Shown piece after piece: positions 9,266-20,226 of a stretch of 64,000 bases of DNA (within the stretch, counting starts at the first letter, position 1; every line of letters starts with the position of its first letter). Location of the stretch: positions 13,321 through 77,320 of the forward strand of contig NZ_JACFSK010000002.1 of assembly GCF_016100455.1 (NCBI RefSeq), in the 5' to 3' direction. Origin of the DNA: Bartonella sp. M0283. GTDB taxonomy: Bacteria; Pseudomonadota; Alphaproteobacteria; Rhizobiales; Rhizobiaceae. The notes under the pieces were generated by a model. That model made no database searches and was not told where the DNA came from. It saw nothing but the letters and a program-made list of their open reading frames with translations. A program made the position numbers and the translations under genes.

Positions 9266-10518
9266 AAGTGCTTGTTCTGGGAAGTGGTGTCGTTGGCGTA
9301 ACTTCAGCCTGGTATCTCAATAAAGCAGGCCATGAAGTTACGGTCATTGATCGTGAAGAAGGGCCTGCATTGGAAACAAGCTTTGCCAATGCTGGTCAGG
9401 TTTCGTTCGGATATACAACCCCATGGGCACAACCGGGGCTCACCCTCAAAGCATTGAAAATGATGCGGCAGGCCAATCCGCCGCTTATTATTCATCCCAC
9501 TTTCAGCCTCGACCAGATGAAGTGGCTCTTTGCAATGTTTATCAATTGCAATGAAAACCGGTACAAGAAAAACAAAGCCCTGATGGTGCGCGTCTCCGAC
9601 TATGCCGCCAAATGCCTTCAGGCTTTACGCGAAGAAACATCCATCCATTACGACGAACGCATGCAAGGCACAATCCAGCTTTTTCGGGACCCTCACCAGC
9701 TTGAAGCGGCCAATAAGGATGTCGAAGTTCTCAAAGCAGATGGCATTGCCTTTAAGATGCTCGATAGTGACGGCTGCGTTGCCGCAGAACCCGGATTGGC
9801 GCCGTTAAAAGATAAAATCGTTGGTGGATTGCAAACCCCTGAAGATGAAACCGGCGATTGCCAGATGTTTACAACCAAACTTGCAAAGCTCGCGGCCGAT
9901 AAAGGGGTTGAATTTTCCTATAATACAATAATCAATAAACTTCATGTCGAAGGTGGTAAAATTACCGGCGTTGAAACGTCACGCGGTGTGATGCATGCCG
10001 ATGCCTATCTCGTCTCCATGGGGTCTTTTACGCCCTTTCTTATTCGTGATCTCGGACTTCATGCGCCAATCTATCCGGTGAAAGGCTATTCCATCACCGT
10101 GCCGATTACCAATGAGGCGAAAGCGCCGGTTTCAACTGTTATTGACGATATTTACAAGGTTGCTGTTACAAGATTGGGTAACCGTATCCGCGTCGGCGGC
10201 ATGGCAGAAGTTTCAGGCTATGAAATTAAGCTCAGCGAACCACGCCTGAAAACATTGCAAGAAGCTTTGGAAATGATGTTTCCCGGCTCCTATGATAGAG
10301 CCTTCAAGCCTCAGCTCTGGTCCGGCTTACGGCCGGTGACACCTGATAGTGTGCCCATTATCGGTAGAACAAAATATGAAAACCTGTTTATCAATTCCGG
10401 ACATGGTACTTTGGGTTGGACAATGTCGACCGGAAGCGGCCATTTGATTGCCGATATTATCAGCGGCAACAAGCCCGAAATTGACCCGACAGGACTGGAC
10501 ATCAGCCGGTATCAATAA
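9262..10518 (+). CDS. dadA: D-amino-acid dehydrogenase, small subunit
   Basis: A 418-residue FAD-dependent membrane-associated dehydrogenase that oxidises D-alanine to pyruvate and ammonia and passes electrons to quinones. The FAD-binding site is at the extreme N-terminus ([17 protein letters not shown]), followed by [15 protein letters not shown]. The C-terminus has [16 protein letters not shown] and [16 protein letters not shown]. The ATG at 9262 overlaps the racemase stop and has GAGGG upstream; an upstream TTG in the same frame is less likely. Together with dadX it forms an alanine-catabolism operon, probably controlled by the divergent Lrp-family gene. Confidence 0.94.
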   Translation: MKVLVLGSGVVGVTSAWYLNKAGHEVTVIDREEGPALETSFANAGQVSFGYTTPWAQPGLTLKALKMMRQANPPLIIHPTFSLDQMKWLFAMFINCNENRYKKNKALMVRVSDYAAKCLQALREETSIHYDERMQGTIQLFRDPHQLEAANKDVEVLKADGIAFKMLDSDGCVAAEPGLAPLKDKIVGGLQTPEDETGDCQMFTTKLAKLAADKGVEFSYNTIINKLHVEGGKITGVETSRGVMHADAYLVSMGSFTPFLIRDLGLHAPIYPVKGYSITVPITNEAKAPVSTVIDDIYKVAVTRLGNRIRVGGMAEVSGYEIKLSEPRLKTLQEALEMMFPGSYDRAFKPQLWSGLRPVTPDSVPIIGRTKYENLFINSGHGTLGWTMSTGSGHLIADIISGNKPEIDPTGLDISRYQ

Positions 10519-10986
10519 TTTTTCGATCAATTGAGCATTAGAAGCGCTGCAACAGCTCTCCTTACCCCGAAAAAGGAGCCTGTTGCGGCCTTTCATGTGC
10601 GCTCTATCCGGTTTGCCTCTTCTAGTCTCTGAATTGCAGTGCGGGGTTTAAAAGTTTCGTTTTTAGGAGGCTTTTCGTTCTTCCGTTTTTCTGTTCCGGA
10701 CGGTTGTTAAGGAGAGTATTCCGCCTCGTCTTTTTTAGTGCGTGACCTGTCAATTGCCTTTTAATGGCTTACCCTTCACAGTCTTCCAGAAATTTTAAGA
10801 AAAATAAACAGAGACAGACGAGCCGAAAAGGCCGCTGTTTTCTTCTTTCCGATTTGGCCGTATCACCAATAGTTCTACATCATTGCGGCAGCGCCAAAGA
10901 AGGCGCCCCCAAAACCAAAAAGAATAAAAATCCGAACAAAAAACCGAAAAAAGTCTGAAGAATAAAAATCCGAATAAACTAAATAA
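10519..10986. other. spacer between dadA and gcvP
   Basis: About 470 bp between convergent genes. Apart from the hairpin near its left end I see no gene; a 64-codon lysine-rich frame near 10764-10958 is low-complexity and unsupported. Confidence 0.5.
10549..10586 (+). terminator. hairpin downstream of dadA
   Basis: GCAACAG at 10549-10555 pairs with CTGTTGC at 10580-10586, and CTCCTT with AAGGAG inside, separated by a small bulge. There is only a weak T run after it, so it may be an inefficient terminator or an mRNA 3'-end stabiliser. Confidence 0.4.
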
Positions 10987-11010
10987 AAAACCGGCCGAAG
11001 CCGGTTTTTT
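10987..11010 (-). terminator. rho-independent terminator after gcvP
   Basis: ACCGGC and GCCGGT pair around a short loop, flanked by A and T runs on either side, directly abutting the gcvP stop codon. The symmetry would let it work in both directions. Confidence 0.85.
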
Positions 11011-13806
11011 TTAACGATAATTGGAAAGTGGCGGACAGGAACAAATAAGGTGTCTGTCACCGGCCACATTATCTATGCGCGAAACCGGCGGCCAATATTT
11101 ATCTGCCGGATCCTGAGCGGGGTCAGGAAGTGCCGCAATTTTGCGCGAATAGGCATGTGACCAATTGTCATCAATAGTATCGGCCAGAACATGCGGCGCA
11201 TTGACGAGCGGATTATCATCCTTCGGCCAAACGCCCTCGCCTACTTTTTTGGCTTCTTCGGAAATGGCAAGAAGTGCATTGCACAGCCTGTCAATTTCCG
11301 ATTTGGGTTCGGATTCGGTCGGTTCGATCATCAATGTTCCGGGAACCGGAAACGACATGGTCGGAGCATGAAAGCCATAATCGATCAGACGTTTGGCCAC
11401 ATCGTCGACGGTGATGCCGTAATTATCCTTGAGGACACGCGTATCGACAATACATTCATGCGCAACACGCCCTCTTTTTCCTTTATAAAGAATCGGATAG
11501 GCCGCAGAAAGCTGTTCTGCAATGTAGTTTGCATTCAAAATTGCATTTTCGGTCGCAAGTTTCAGCCCTTCGGCGCCCATCATACGAATATACATCCATG
11601 TGATTGTAAGAATCGAAGCGCTGCCGAAAGGTGCTGCCGAAACAGCATGGCTTGTCGAAAAAAGCGCGTGACCGGGAACGAAAGGTTGAAGATGTTTTGA
11701 AACGCCGATCGGCCCGACACCCGGACCACCGCCACCATGGGGAATAGCAAAAGTTTTATGCAAATTCATGTGGCAGACATCCGCGCCGACATCAGCCGGA
11801 CGGGCGAGAGCGACCAGCGCATTGAGATTTGCCCCATCAAAATAGACTTGCCCGCCATTCTCATGAATAATCTTGCAAATCTCTTTGATACTTTCTTCAT
11901 AGACCCCGTGGGTTGACGGATAGGTAATCATCAAAGCGGCAAGATTGTCTTTGTGTTCGACGGCTTTTTTGCGCAAGTCTTCGACATCAACGTCTCCGTC
12001 ACCAAGACAATCGACCACAACCACTTCCATACCGGCCATATGCGCCGAAGCCGGATTTGTGCCATGGGCAGAAGCCGGAATGAGACAGATATTGCGATTA
12101 TGTTCGCCATTTTTGTCGTGATAGCGGCGAATAGCTAGAAGACCGGTATATTCACCTTGTGCGCCGGAATTAGGCTGGAATGAAATGGCGCTGAAGCCGG
12201 TAATTTCACACAACCATTTTTCAAGTTCGGAAATAAGCTGCTGATAGCCACGACTATCGGTCTTCGGTGCAAAGGGGTGAAGATTTGCAACCTTCGGCCA
12301 GCTTAAAGGCATCATCTCGGCGGCAGCGTTCAATTTCATGGTGCAGGAGCCGAGCGGAATCATAGCGCGGTCAAGTGCCAGATCTTTATCGGCAAGGCGG
12401 CGCAAAAAGCGCATCATTTCGGTTTCCGATTGCACAGCATGGAAAAACGGCTGGCTTAAAAAAGAACCATCGCGTTTTTTGCCGAAAAGTTTCGACGGGG
12501 CTTTATCACTGAGTGTTGCACCGAAAAGCTTGGCAAGTGCTTTTGCGTCTTCTTCATCCGAAAGTTCATCAAAATTGATGGAAACAGTATCCTTGTCGAT
12601 AACGCGTATGAGACGGCCATCACTTTCCGCTTTTTGTTGCAGTTCATGAGCTTTGCCGGCAACATTGACGGTTACACAATCGAAATAATGGTCGCCGGCA
12701 AGAGTAAAGCCCGCATCTTTGACACTGTCACCGAACCGACTTGCAAGATCATGAACGCGGTTGGCAATCGCTTGCAGCCCTTCCGGACCATGCCAGACTG
12801 CAAAAGCTGTTGCCATATTGGCAAGGAGTGCCTGAGCAGTACAAATATTCGACGTTGCTTTGTCACGACGGATATGTTGTTCACGCGTTTGCAAAGCAAG
12901 ACGGTAGGCAACCCGCCCTTTGGTATCAATCGACTGTCCGACAATGCGTCCGGGAATCATACGGGTCAGGGCTTCGGATACCGCCAGATAACCGGCATGC
13001 GGTCCACCAAATCCCATTGGCACACCGAAACGCTGCATTGAGCCCACAACCATATCGGCTCCCCAAAGGGCAGGCGCTTCCATGATTGTCAAAGCCAGAG
13101 GGTCAGCGACAACAATAACCAATGCACCTTTTGCTTTAGCCTTTTTGATGACATCGCTATGATCGATAAAACGGCCCTTTGTATCGGGCCATGGCAAAAC
13201 GATTGCCGCTGTCTTGTCGGTAATCTCGCTCTCTAACCCGATCTCGTAACCTTGTGTTTCAGCCCTTGTTTGAGCCACTGCCAAAGTTTGCGGGTGAAGT
13301 TCGCCAAATACAGAAATCGCGGTTTTTTTATTGCGCGAAAAGCGCACCGCAACGGCGTTCGCTTCGGCAAGTGATGTCGCTTCATCAAGAAGCGAGGCTG
13401 CCGCAATCGGCAAGCCCGTCAATTCACAGACAAGAGTCTGGAAATTGAACAACATTTCAAGCCGCCCCTGACTGATTTCTGCCTGATAGGGAGTATAGGC
13501 AGTGTACCAGGCCGGATTTTCAAAAAGATTGCGTAAAATAACCGAGGGAACAAAAGTGCCATAATAGCCCTGTCCAATAAAGCTTTTATGGAGACGGTTC
13601 TGTTCCATCATGGCGTGAAGCTCGTGAAGAGCTGCCCCTTCACTTACAGCTTTTGGCAATTGAAGCGGGTGTTGAAGCCTGATTGCATTCGGCACTGCCT
13701 GCTCGACCAGTTCTTCAAGAGAACCAAGCCCCAACTTATGCAGCATTGCCTTTGCCTCTTCGGGACGCGGCCCGATATGGCGTGATGAAAATGGAAGTTC
13801 CTGCAT
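11011..13806 (-). CDS. gcvP: glycine dehydrogenase (decarboxylating), P-protein
   Basis: A 931-residue PLP enzyme of the glycine cleavage system. It decarboxylates glycine and passes the aminomethyl group to the lipoyl arm of GcvH. The N-terminal half begins FSSRHIGPR and the C-terminal half holds the PLP lysine in [16 protein letters not shown]. It is the fused homodimeric form. I chose the ATG at 13806, preceded by GGA at a good distance; an in-frame TTG at 13818 would overlap gcvH. Third gene of gcvT-gcvH-gcvP and controlled with it by the glycine riboswitch. Confidence 0.95.
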   Translation of the reverse strand: MQELPFSSRHIGPRPEEAKAMLHKLGLGSLEELVEQAVPNAIRLQHPLQLPKAVSEGAALHELHAMMEQNRLHKSFIGQGYYGTFVPSVILRNLFENPAWYTAYTPYQAEISQGRLEMLFNFQTLVCELTGLPIAAASLLDEATSLAEANAVAVRFSRNKKTAISVFGELHPQTLAVAQTRAETQGYEIGLESEITDKTAAIVLPWPDTKGRFIDHSDVIKKAKAKGALVIVVADPLALTIMEAPALWGADMVVGSMQRFGVPMGFGGPHAGYLAVSEALTRMIPGRIVGQSIDTKGRVAYRLALQTREQHIRRDKATSNICTAQALLANMATAFAVWHGPEGLQAIANRVHDLASRFGDSVKDAGFTLAGDHYFDCVTVNVAGKAHELQQKAESDGRLIRVIDKDTVSINFDELSDEEDAKALAKLFGATLSDKAPSKLFGKKRDGSFLSQPFFHAVQSETEMMRFLRRLADKDLALDRAMIPLGSCTMKLNAAAEMMPLSWPKVANLHPFAPKTDSRGYQQLISELEKWLCEITGFSAISFQPNSGAQGEYTGLLAIRRYHDKNGEHNRNICLIPASAHGTNPASAHMAGMEVVVVDCLGDGDVDVEDLRKKAVEHKDNLAALMITYPSTHGVYEESIKEICKIIHENGGQVYFDGANLNALVALARPADVGADVCHMNLHKTFAIPHGGGGPGVGPIGVSKHLQPFVPGHALFSTSHAVSAAPFGSASILTITWMYIRMMGAEGLKLATENAILNANYIAEQLSAAYPILYKGKRGRVAHECIVDTRVLKDNYGITVDDVAKRLIDYGFHAPTMSFPVPGTLMIEPTESEPKSEIDRLCNALLAISEEAKKVGEGVWPKDDNPLVNAPHVLADTIDDNWSHAYSRKIAALPDPAQDPADKYWPPVSRIDNVAGDRHLICSCPPLSNYR

Positions 13807-13810
13807 TTTA

Positions 13811-14179
13811 TTATCCAATCATTGCGATATAACCGGCCGCATCCATCAAGCCGTCAAGCTGGCTCGCATCGGAGATTTTCATCTTCCACAACCAGCCTTC
13901 TTTTTCCGCCTTCTGGTTAACGAGTGCCGGGTCGTCGCTCAAAGCTTCATTGACTTCGCTAATTGTGCCATCGACAGGTGAAAAAACGTCGGATGCAGCC
14001 TTGACCGATTCGACAACAGCGACAGAATCGCCCTTTTTGACCGTGCTGCCGACTTCCGGCAATTCGACGAAAACAAGGTCGCCAAGCTGCTCCTGAGCAT
14101 GGTTTGTGATGCCGACCGTTGCAAGATCACCATCAAGACTGATCCATTCATGATCTTCGGTGAAATACAGTTTAACCAT
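13811..14179 (-). CDS. gcvH: glycine cleavage system H protein
   Basis: A 122-residue lipoylated carrier that shuttles the methylamine intermediate between the P, T and L proteins. The lipoylated lysine is Lys60 in VESVKAASD. The start ([15 protein letters not shown]) and the C-terminal [13 protein letters not shown] are typical of the family. Only 5 bp separate it from gcvT upstream and 4 bp from the gcvP start, so the three are one transcription unit. Confidence 0.96.
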   Translation of the reverse strand: MVKLYFTEDHEWISLDGDLATVGITNHAQEQLGDLVFVELPEVGSTVKKGDSVAVVESVKAASDVFSPVDGTISEVNEALSDDPALVNQKAEKEGWLWKMKISDASQLDGLMDAAGYIAMIG

Positions 14180-14184
14180 GTGTT

Positions 14185-15291
14185 TTATCCTTTAAAATAA
14201 CGATGTTCGACAAAGGGAAGTGTGTGGACAACAAGCGGTATTTTCTTACCGCGAACTTCTGTTTCAAGCTCGGTTCCGGCTTTTGCAAGGTCGATTGCAA
14301 CATACCCCATTGCAACCGGACCATTGAATGATGGTCCGAAACCGCCTGATGTAACGTGACCGACGAGTTTGCCTGTCTTGTCAAAAATTTCTGCACCGGC
14401 ACGCACCGGCTGGCGTGTTTCAGGCATCAAACCGACACGGCGGCGTGTTGCACCCTTTTTCAATGCTTCAAGAAAAGCCTTGGCACCGAAAAAATCGCCC
14501 TTTTCACGCACCGGTTTGGTGACCGCCCAGGTAATTGCCGCTTCAACCGGATTGGTTTTTGCGGTGATGTCGTTGCCATGGAGGCACAAGCCCGCTTCAA
14601 GCCGCAGACTGTCACGTGCGGCAAGGCCAATCCATGTCACGCGCGGGTCGCTCAACAGTTTTTCGGCAAGTGCTTCAGCTTCATCAACGGGCAGGCCGAT
14701 TTCAAATCCATCTTCGCCGGTATAGCCCGAACGTGTCATAAACCAGTTTTTCTTGGGCTCGAAACCATGCATGAACTGAAGTTCATTTCCCGGTAGACCA
14801 GCTTTTTTGATGACATCGGCAGCCTCCGGCCCCTGTAAAGCCAGAAACACGCGTCCAAGCGGTTCGATTGTGCAGTCAAACCCGTGTGCGCGTTTTTGAA
14901 GTTCGGCAATGTCGGCTTTCGCATTACCGGCATTGGCAACGACCATAAAACGTTTTTCGCCAAGGCGGGTGACAATGAGATCGTCAAGGATACCGGCCTC
15001 TTCATTCAAAAGATAGTTATAACGTGACTGGCCGATTTGCAGTGCTTCAGCGTCAAGCGGAAGGGCTTTTGACAAAAAGTCGGCGGCACCATTTCCTTCA
15101 ACCAGTATCAGTTTCATATGAGAAATATCGAACAGACCCGCATGGGCACGTGTATGCAAATGCTCTTTCATAACACCGAGCGGGTAAGTGAGCGGCATGT
15201 TCCATCCGGCAAAATTGCCGAATTTGGCTCCGGCTTTTTCATGCATGTGAAAAAGCGGCAAAGTTTTAAGGTCTTCTTGAGAGTTGCCCAT
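14185..15291 (-). CDS. gcvT: aminomethyltransferase, glycine cleavage T protein
   Basis: A 368-residue tetrahydrofolate-dependent enzyme that releases ammonia and makes 5,10-methylene-THF from the aminomethyl-lipoyl GcvH. Family motifs include [20 protein letters not shown] near the start, [23 protein letters not shown] and the C-terminal [12 protein letters not shown] chose the ATG at 15291, which has GGAG seven bases upstream and gives the normal N-terminus; an in-frame ATG at 15330 adds 13 unconserved residues. First gene of the operon, directly downstream of a tandem glycine riboswitch. The L protein is not encoded nearby. Confidence 0.94.
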   Translation of the reverse strand: MGNSQEDLKTLPLFHMHEKAGAKFGNFAGWNMPLTYPLGVMKEHLHTRAHAGLFDISHMKLILVEGNGAADFLSKALPLDAEALQIGQSRYNYLLNEEAGILDDLIVTRLGEKRFMVVANAGNAKADIAELQKRAHGFDCTIEPLGRVFLALQGPEAADVIKKAGLPGNELQFMHGFEPKKNWFMTRSGYTGEDGFEIGLPVDEAEALAEKLLSDPRVTWIGLAARDSLRLEAGLCLHGNDITAKTNPVEAAITWAVTKPVREKGDFFGAKAFLEALKKGATRRRVGLMPETRQPVRAGAEIFDKTGKLVGHVTSGGFGPSFNGPVAMGYVAIDLAKAGTELETEVRGKKIPLVVHTLPFVEHRYFKG

Positions 15292-15342
15292 AAATTGCTC
15301 CGAGGTTGCGCCAATAGACACACAATGCATCTATTTCACACC

Positions 15343-15530
15343 CCTCTGTCTTGAGCCTGAGAGACTTGTGGAAAGCTCTCCCCTCCACTTACACCTTCGG
15401 CGCGGGACAAACCCGACTTTCCAGAGCTGTCTTGATCTTTTTACGGTTCCTTGTGCCTGAGAGATTACGGGCTGTTTTCCCCTTCGGCGGCCAAAACACG
15501 GTTGACTGTATTTTTACACTCTCCCGCAAA
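15343..15530 (-). ncRNA. tandem glycine riboswitch (two aptamers) upstream of gcvTHP
   Basis: Read on the minus strand, the region shows two copies of the glycine-aptamer hallmarks. Aptamer 1 (about 15527-15445) has GCGGGAGAG, then GCCGAAGGGG, then AATCTCTCAGGCACAAGGA. Aptamer 2 (about 15430-15343) has CTCTGGAAAG, GCGCCGAAGGTG, and TCTCTCAGGCTCAAGACAG. The linker is short, as in known tandem switches. It lies about 50 bp before the gcvT start, and glycine binding is expected to turn the operon on. Confidence 0.93.
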
Positions 15531-15729
15531 AAGATGAGAAAGGGTTAAATTTACCCCTCCCTGACATAAAACCGGTTCTAGCCGATCTTCAAAGTGAAGT
15601 CATCCTCAAAAAATCATTTCCCCCGACTAAGTCGGGATATTTAACCCATATGTTCATAACAATTCCCCATATGGTCATGACAATTTATTGTGATAATAAA
15701 GCTAAAACAATTTTGTTTTCTATAAACTC

Positions 15730-16113
15730 TTAATGATTGATCTTGCTGCCAAGATAAAATCCCAAAGCGGTCGCGAAAAGACAAAAGACGACAGAAATAA
15801 TAATATTGAAAAAAGCCTCACCGACTGCACCTTTTTTCAAAAGTTCGAAGCTCTGCAAGCTGAAGGAAGAAAAGGTCGTAAAGCCACCGCAAATCCCGAC
15901 CATGACAAAAAGCCGGATATTCTCGCTCACTGGCCATTTTGCCTCTGCCATTGTGATAACGCCAAAAAAAGCGATTACAAAGGACCCGACAATATTGATA
16001 AGAATTGTTCCCCATGGCAGATTTTTACTGACCGGAACCATGAGGAGCGATAACCAGTAACGTAAAACTGTGCCCAGTGCGCCGCCAAAAGCCACCCATA
16101 ACGTTGCAGTCAT
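15730..16113 (-). CDS. crcB: fluoride channel/exporter CrcB (Fluc)
   Basis: A 127-residue, four-helix membrane protein that lets fluoride leave the cell as an antiparallel dimer. It shows the family start (VAFGGALGTVLRYWL), NIVGSFVIAF around the conserved Asn, and GICGGFTTFSSFS with the phenylalanines and TTFS motif that line the pore. It is a single-copy gene here and I see no fluoride riboswitch in its leader. Confidence 0.93.
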   Translation of the reverse strand: MTATLWVAFGGALGTVLRYWLSLLMVPVSKNLPWGTILINIVGSFVIAFFGVITMAEAKWPVSENIRLFVMVGICGGFTTFSSFSLQSFELLKKGAVGEAFFNIIISVVFCLFATALGFYLGSKINH

Positions 16114-16247
16114 CAGACAATCTCCTTAAAGGAAGGGAAACTATTTCAATTCGAGCATCAAAAAAAACCGACATAAAAATTAAATGCCATAAATTAACAT
16201 GACGATTTAAAACAGAATGACAACAAAATCAAAATAAGGGACTAAAA

Positions 16248-16754
16248 ATGCCGGCAGGAAAACAGGAATTATTGGATTTTCTAAAAACACTTGGCATTCA
16301 TGTCAAAACAACAACCCATCCGGCTGTTTTTACCGTCAAAGAAGGCGAGAATATTAAACAAAATATTCCCGGTGCCCATACCAAGAATCTGTTTCTGAAG
16401 GACAAGAAGGGTCATTATTTTCTGGTAACACTGGGAGCTTATTCGGTAGTCGATCTTAAACATCTTCATGATAAAATCGGTGCATCGGGGCGCCTTTCCT
16501 TTGGCAGCCCTGAAAAACTTTCCGAATATCTCGGCCTTTATCCGGGCGCGGTCAGCGTTTTCGGTCTGATAAATGACAAGGAAAATCATGTAACATTCAT
16601 TCTTGATAAGGCGCTTTATAATCACCCTATTATCAATTGCCACCCGATGACCAACGAGGCAACCACGTCGATTGCGCGTGAAGATCTTGTAAAATTTGTT
16701 CGCGCCACAAATCACGAGCCGCTTATTATTCAGGTTTCAGAGGAAGAGGGTTGA
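16248..16754 (+). CDS. prolyl-tRNA deacylase, ProXp-ala/YbaK family
   Basis: A 168-residue free-standing editing domain that hydrolyses Ala-tRNA(Pro) and protects translation from mischarging. It has the YbaK/ProX fold markers: the lysine in THTKNLFLKDKK-like segment (AHTKNLFLKDKKGHYF), the GRLSFGSPEKLSEYLGL loop and the YPGAVSVFGL/HPMTNEATTSI region. It is often labelled PrdX. The ATG at 16248 is well placed after an AAGGGA-type site. It is followed by the CnoX-like gene 70 bp downstream and could be co-transcribed. Confidence 0.88.
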   Translation: MPAGKQELLDFLKTLGIHVKTTTHPAVFTVKEGENIKQNIPGAHTKNLFLKDKKGHYFLVTLGAYSVVDLKHLHDKIGASGRLSFGSPEKLSEYLGLYPGAVSVFGLINDKENHVTFILDKALYNHPIINCHPMTNEATTSIAREDLVKFVRATNHEPLIIQVSEEEG

Positions 16755-16824
16755 AATTCGTATCCAAAGGCACGATTTTGAGAATAGAAACGAATAGACA
16801 TTTCGTAAGAAACAGGACTTGATA

Positions 16825-17775
16825 ATGAGTGACAATCCTTTTGCGCCACAAGGCGGGCAAATGAATGCAAATGTAAATTTGGCCAATCAAACAGGTGGGG
16901 CAGATAATTCTGTCATCAAGGATACAACAACGGCCGATTTTTCAAAGGATGTCCTTGTCGAATCAAAAAAGCAACCTGTTATTGTCGATTTTTGGGCTAC
17001 ATGGTGTAACCCGTGCAAGCAATTGGGGCCTGTCCTTGAAAAAGTTGTTAAAGCGGCGAAAGGTGCTGTCAAACTCGTCAAACTCGATATTGATAAACAT
17101 CCGGCCATTCCCGGCCAGATGGGAATACGTTCCGTACCTGCTGTCATTGCTTTTGTTGATGGCCACCCTGTTGACGGTTTTATGGGGGCGGTACCGGAAA
17201 GCGAAGTCAAGAAATTTGTTGCAAAACTAACGGGTAACGAAAAAGAAGCAGCAATTGACGAGGCTTTGGAGACAGCCAATGAATTGCGCAAAAGTGGCGA
17301 TGTGACAGGTGCTGCTACTTTTTATGCGCAAATTCTGAAACAGGCTCCCGATAACGTCACCGTTATTGCCGCTTTTGCCGATATGCTTGTCGAACATGGT
17401 GAACTCGATCAGGCAAAAGGCATTCTCAAAGCTGTGCCGGATGCCAAAAAGTCAGACCCGGCTATTCGTGCTGTCGAAGCGAAAATTGCTCTTAAAGAGG
17501 AAACCGCAAAATTGGGCGACCCGACAGCTTTGAAAAAACGCATTGCCGAAAATCCGAAAGATTATCAGGCTGCCTATGACCTTGCTCTCGTTTATAATGC
17601 CGAAAACAAGCGGGATGAAGCGGCCGATCTGTTGCTTGGCATCATGAAAGCGGATAGGACGTGGAATGATGACGGGGCAAGAAAACAATTATTACAGTTT
17701 TTTGAAGCCTGGGGCGCAATGGATCCGGCAACATTGACCGCACGCAGAAAACTGTCATCATTATTGTTTTCTTGA
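16825..17775 (+). CDS. cnoX: thioredoxin-TPR chaperedoxin (CnoX/YbbN family)
   Basis: A 316-residue protein with a thioredoxin domain (about 30-140) and a C-terminal TPR region (about 150-310). The active site is WCNPCK with both cysteines (Cys61 and Cys64), so unlike the E. coli protein (SQHC) it should be redox-active. CnoX proteins hold unfolding clients under oxidative stress and hand them to GroEL or DnaK. I chose the ATG at 16825, with AGGA before it, over an in-frame TTG two codons upstream. Confidence 0.86.
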   Translation: MSDNPFAPQGGQMNANVNLANQTGGADNSVIKDTTTADFSKDVLVESKKQPVIVDFWATWCNPCKQLGPVLEKVVKAAKGAVKLVKLDIDKHPAIPGQMGIRSVPAVIAFVDGHPVDGFMGAVPESEVKKFVAKLTGNEKEAAIDEALETANELRKSGDVTGAATFYAQILKQAPDNVTVIAAFADMLVEHGELDQAKGILKAVPDAKKSDPAIRAVEAKIALKEETAKLGDPTALKKRIAENPKDYQAAYDLALVYNAENKRDEAADLLLGIMKADRTWNDDGARKQLLQFFEAWGAMDPATLTARRKLSSLLFS

Positions 17776-17880
17776 TGGCTTGTCTGCCTAAAACCTTGAA
17801 GACTTTATCATTATCGGGATGTTAAAAAATATCTCGTTCAAATTTTTAAAAACCTTTATGGCTCTGGACGATAAAAAACA

Positions 17881-18546
17881 ATGAAAGCTGGAAATGCCCA
17901 TTATATTCAGGTGAAAGACCTGCCCGACGAAATCGGCCTGTTTCCGCTCGAAGGGGTTCTGCTTTTACCAAATGGCTATTTGCCGCTTAATGTTTTCGAG
18001 CCGCGTTATCTTGAACTTGTTGAAGATGCAATAAAAGGAAACCGGTTGATCGGCATTATCCAGCCGGAGCCGGAATCAAACAATGCCGAAAAGCCGGAGC
18101 TTTATAAAACCGGCTGTATCGGGCGCATCACAAGTTTTGCCGAAACCGGAGATGGCCGGCTGATGATCGGCTTACAAGGTGTTTGTCGTTTCAAACTTCA
18201 AAAAGAAATTGCAAGTGACAAACCCTACCGGATTGCAAAAATTACGATTGATGAAAGCGACCTTGTCGAGCAACCGGATGCAGGCGATAAAATCAATCGC
18301 GAAGAGCTTCTTGATACTTTTGAAAAATTTCTTGATGCCCATGAAATGGAAGCCGATTGGGATTCGATCATGCAGGCACCGACAGAATCGCTTGTCAATG
18401 CGCTTGCTATCATGGCGCCTTTCGGAACTGCCGAAAAACAGGCGCTTCTTGAAGCACCCGATATTGTTGCCCGAGCTGCAACCCTCGTTGCTTTGACGGA
18501 ACGCTCGCTCATGGAACATAGTGGTGATGATAAACCGCTCAATTGA
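17881..18546 (+). CDS. LON peptidase substrate-binding domain protein
   Basis: A 221-residue stand-alone version of the N-terminal domain of Lon protease, without ATPase or peptidase domains. It begins IGLFPLEGVLLLPNGYLPLNVFEPRYLELVEDA, the family signature, and continues GRITSFAETGDGRLMIGLQG. Its molecular role is not established. It sits 42 bp upstream of the Trm112-like gene, an arrangement common in Hyphomicrobiales, so the two are probably co-transcribed. Confidence 0.9.
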   Translation: MKAGNAHYIQVKDLPDEIGLFPLEGVLLLPNGYLPLNVFEPRYLELVEDAIKGNRLIGIIQPEPESNNAEKPELYKTGCIGRITSFAETGDGRLMIGLQGVCRFKLQKEIASDKPYRIAKITIDESDLVEQPDAGDKINREELLDTFEKFLDAHEMEADWDSIMQAPTESLVNALAIMAPFGTAEKQALLEAPDIVARAATLVALTERSLMEHSGDDKPLN

Positions 18547-18589
18547 ATGCCGTTAACCATTAGCGGTTCGAAGGATTGGATATGATCTG

Positions 18590-18781
18590 ATGGTCAAATA
18601 TGCAACCGACCCGAAAATGCTCGAACTTCTGGTCTGTCCGGTAACAGGCGGAGAACTTCATTACGACAAAGAACGACAGGAACTTATTTCCAAAAAAGCG
18701 AGGCTTGCTTTTCCTATTCGTGACGGCATACCGATTATGCTCGCCTCGGAAGCGCGCCCGTTGGAAGAAAACGAAATATAA
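18590..18781 (+). CDS. Trm112-family protein (YcaR-like)
   Basis: A 63-residue protein with the conserved core [17 protein letters not shown] and [11 protein letters not shown]. Eukaryotic and archaeal Trm112 activates methyltransferases; the bacterial role is not established. Of the usual zinc-binding cysteines only one remains (CPVTGG in place of CPxCxG), so this copy probably binds no zinc. It follows the LON-domain gene closely. Confidence 0.88.
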   Translation: MVKYATDPKMLELLVCPVTGGELHYDKERQELISKKARLAFPIRDGIPIMLASEARPLEENEI

Positions 18782-18955
18782 TTTTTCTAAAACCTTGTTT
18801 CGCTTTCGAAAGACCATGCTATAACGTAAATTGTGGTCACATTATTCCAATCAAGGCGGTTGAGCCTTTCTATTATTATAGAGAACGATATTGTTAGAGA
18901 TTGCTTGGGATTTTGTTGTCCAATCGTTTTGATTATTTGAGAGGGCACAATCATT

Positions 18956-20068
18956 ATGGCTTCCAGAAAACTCTTTCTTCTTCCCGGAGATGGTATCGGC
19001 GTTGAGTCGATGGCCGAAGTTAAAAAAATCATTGCTTATATGGATAAAGAACTCGGGCTTGATTTCGAGTGTGAAGAAGGGCTTGTCGGGGGTGCCGCAT
19101 ATGATGCTTATGGCACAGCAATTTCGGAAGACGATATGAAACGGGCTTTAGCAGCCGATGCGGTGCTTTTTGGTGCTGTTGGTGGCCCGAAATGGGCAAA
19201 AGTCCCTTATGAGGTAAGACCCGAAGCGGGGTTATTGCGGCTGCGCAAAGATCTCGGTCTGTTTGCCAATTTGCGACCGGCCATTTGCTACCCCTCGCTT
19301 GCCTCTGCCTCATCGCTTAAGCGCGAACTTGTTGACGGGCTTGATATATTGATTGTACGCGAATTGACAGGCGGCGTTTATTTTGGCGAACCGAAAGAGA
19401 TTATCGACCTCGGACATGGGCAAAAACGCGCAATCGATACCCAGATTTACGACACTTACGAGATCGACCGCATTGCAAGAGTTGCTTTCGACCTTGCCCG
19501 CACCCGCAAAAACAAAGTGACTTCTCTTGAAAAACACAATGTCATGAAAACCGGCATTCTCTGGAACGAAGTCGTTACAGAGGTCCATGACAAGGATTAC
19601 AAGGATGTAACGCTCGAACATATGCTGGCCGATTCCGGCGGCATGCAATTGGTGCGCGCGCCCAAGCAGTTCGATGTTATTGTGACCGACAATCTTTTCG
19701 GCGATATTTTCTCCGATATTGCAGCTATGCTTACAGGCTCGCTCGGCATGTTGCCTTCTGCCTCTCTCGGCGAAGAAGACAAGAAAACCGGCAAGCGCCA
19801 TGCGCTTTATGAACCGGTTCATGGCTCTGCTCCCGACATTGCCGGAAAAGGTATTGCCAACCCTATCGCAATGATCGCGTCACTTGCTATGTGCCTGCGC
19901 TATTCTTTCCTCATGGGGGCTGAAGCTGACCGGCTGGAGAAAGCGATCTCTGCCGTTCTTGATGATGGTGTGCGCACAGCCGACATTTATTCGGAAGGCA
20001 TGAAAAAAGTTTCAACCAGTGAAATGGGGGACGCCATTTTGCAAAAATTCAAAACGATGGTTGCATAA
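18956..20068 (+). CDS. leuB: 3-isopropylmalate dehydrogenase
   Basis: A 370-residue enzyme of leucine biosynthesis that oxidatively decarboxylates 3-isopropylmalate with NAD+. It shows [10 protein letters not shown], the substrate loop [16 protein letters not shown] with conserved arginines, [12 protein letters not shown], the metal and NAD region [20 protein letters not shown] and [15 protein letters not shown]. leuC and leuD are not in the window. The presence of leuB argues against the most reduced host-restricted Bartonella genomes. It has its own downstream terminator. Confidence 0.96.
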   Translation: MASRKLFLLPGDGIGVESMAEVKKIIAYMDKELGLDFECEEGLVGGAAYDAYGTAISEDDMKRALAADAVLFGAVGGPKWAKVPYEVRPEAGLLRLRKDLGLFANLRPAICYPSLASASSLKRELVDGLDILIVRELTGGVYFGEPKEIIDLGHGQKRAIDTQIYDTYEIDRIARVAFDLARTRKNKVTSLEKHNVMKTGILWNEVVTEVHDKDYKDVTLEHMLADSGGMQLVRAPKQFDVIVTDNLFGDIFSDIAAMLTGSLGMLPSASLGEEDKKTGKRHALYEPVHGSAPDIAGKGIANPIAMIASLAMCLRYSFLMGAEADRLEKAISAVLDDGVRTADIYSEGMKKVSTSEMGDAILQKFKTMVA

Positions 20069-20199
20069 AACCGGCTTTCCTGACCGGATTGATGAATGAA
20101 CTATCTTTTAAGAAAACTTGGCCGAATTAACGCCGGTCAAGTTGAAATACTGCTCGAAAACATTCATCAATTTTGTTCTTTGAATAAAGATAAGCCCCG

Positions 20200-20226
20200 A
20201 AAAGCGGTGGGAAAACGCCGCTTTTT
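20200..20226 (+). terminator. rho-independent terminator downstream of leuB
   Basis: AAAAGCGGTG pairs with CGCCGCTTTT around a GGAAAA loop, followed by more T. It is about 130 bp after the leuB stop. Confidence 0.8.

Noticed and set aside
16114..16247. Fluoride riboswitch before crcB
   Set aside because: No conserved crcB-RNA motif could be recognised on the minus strand.
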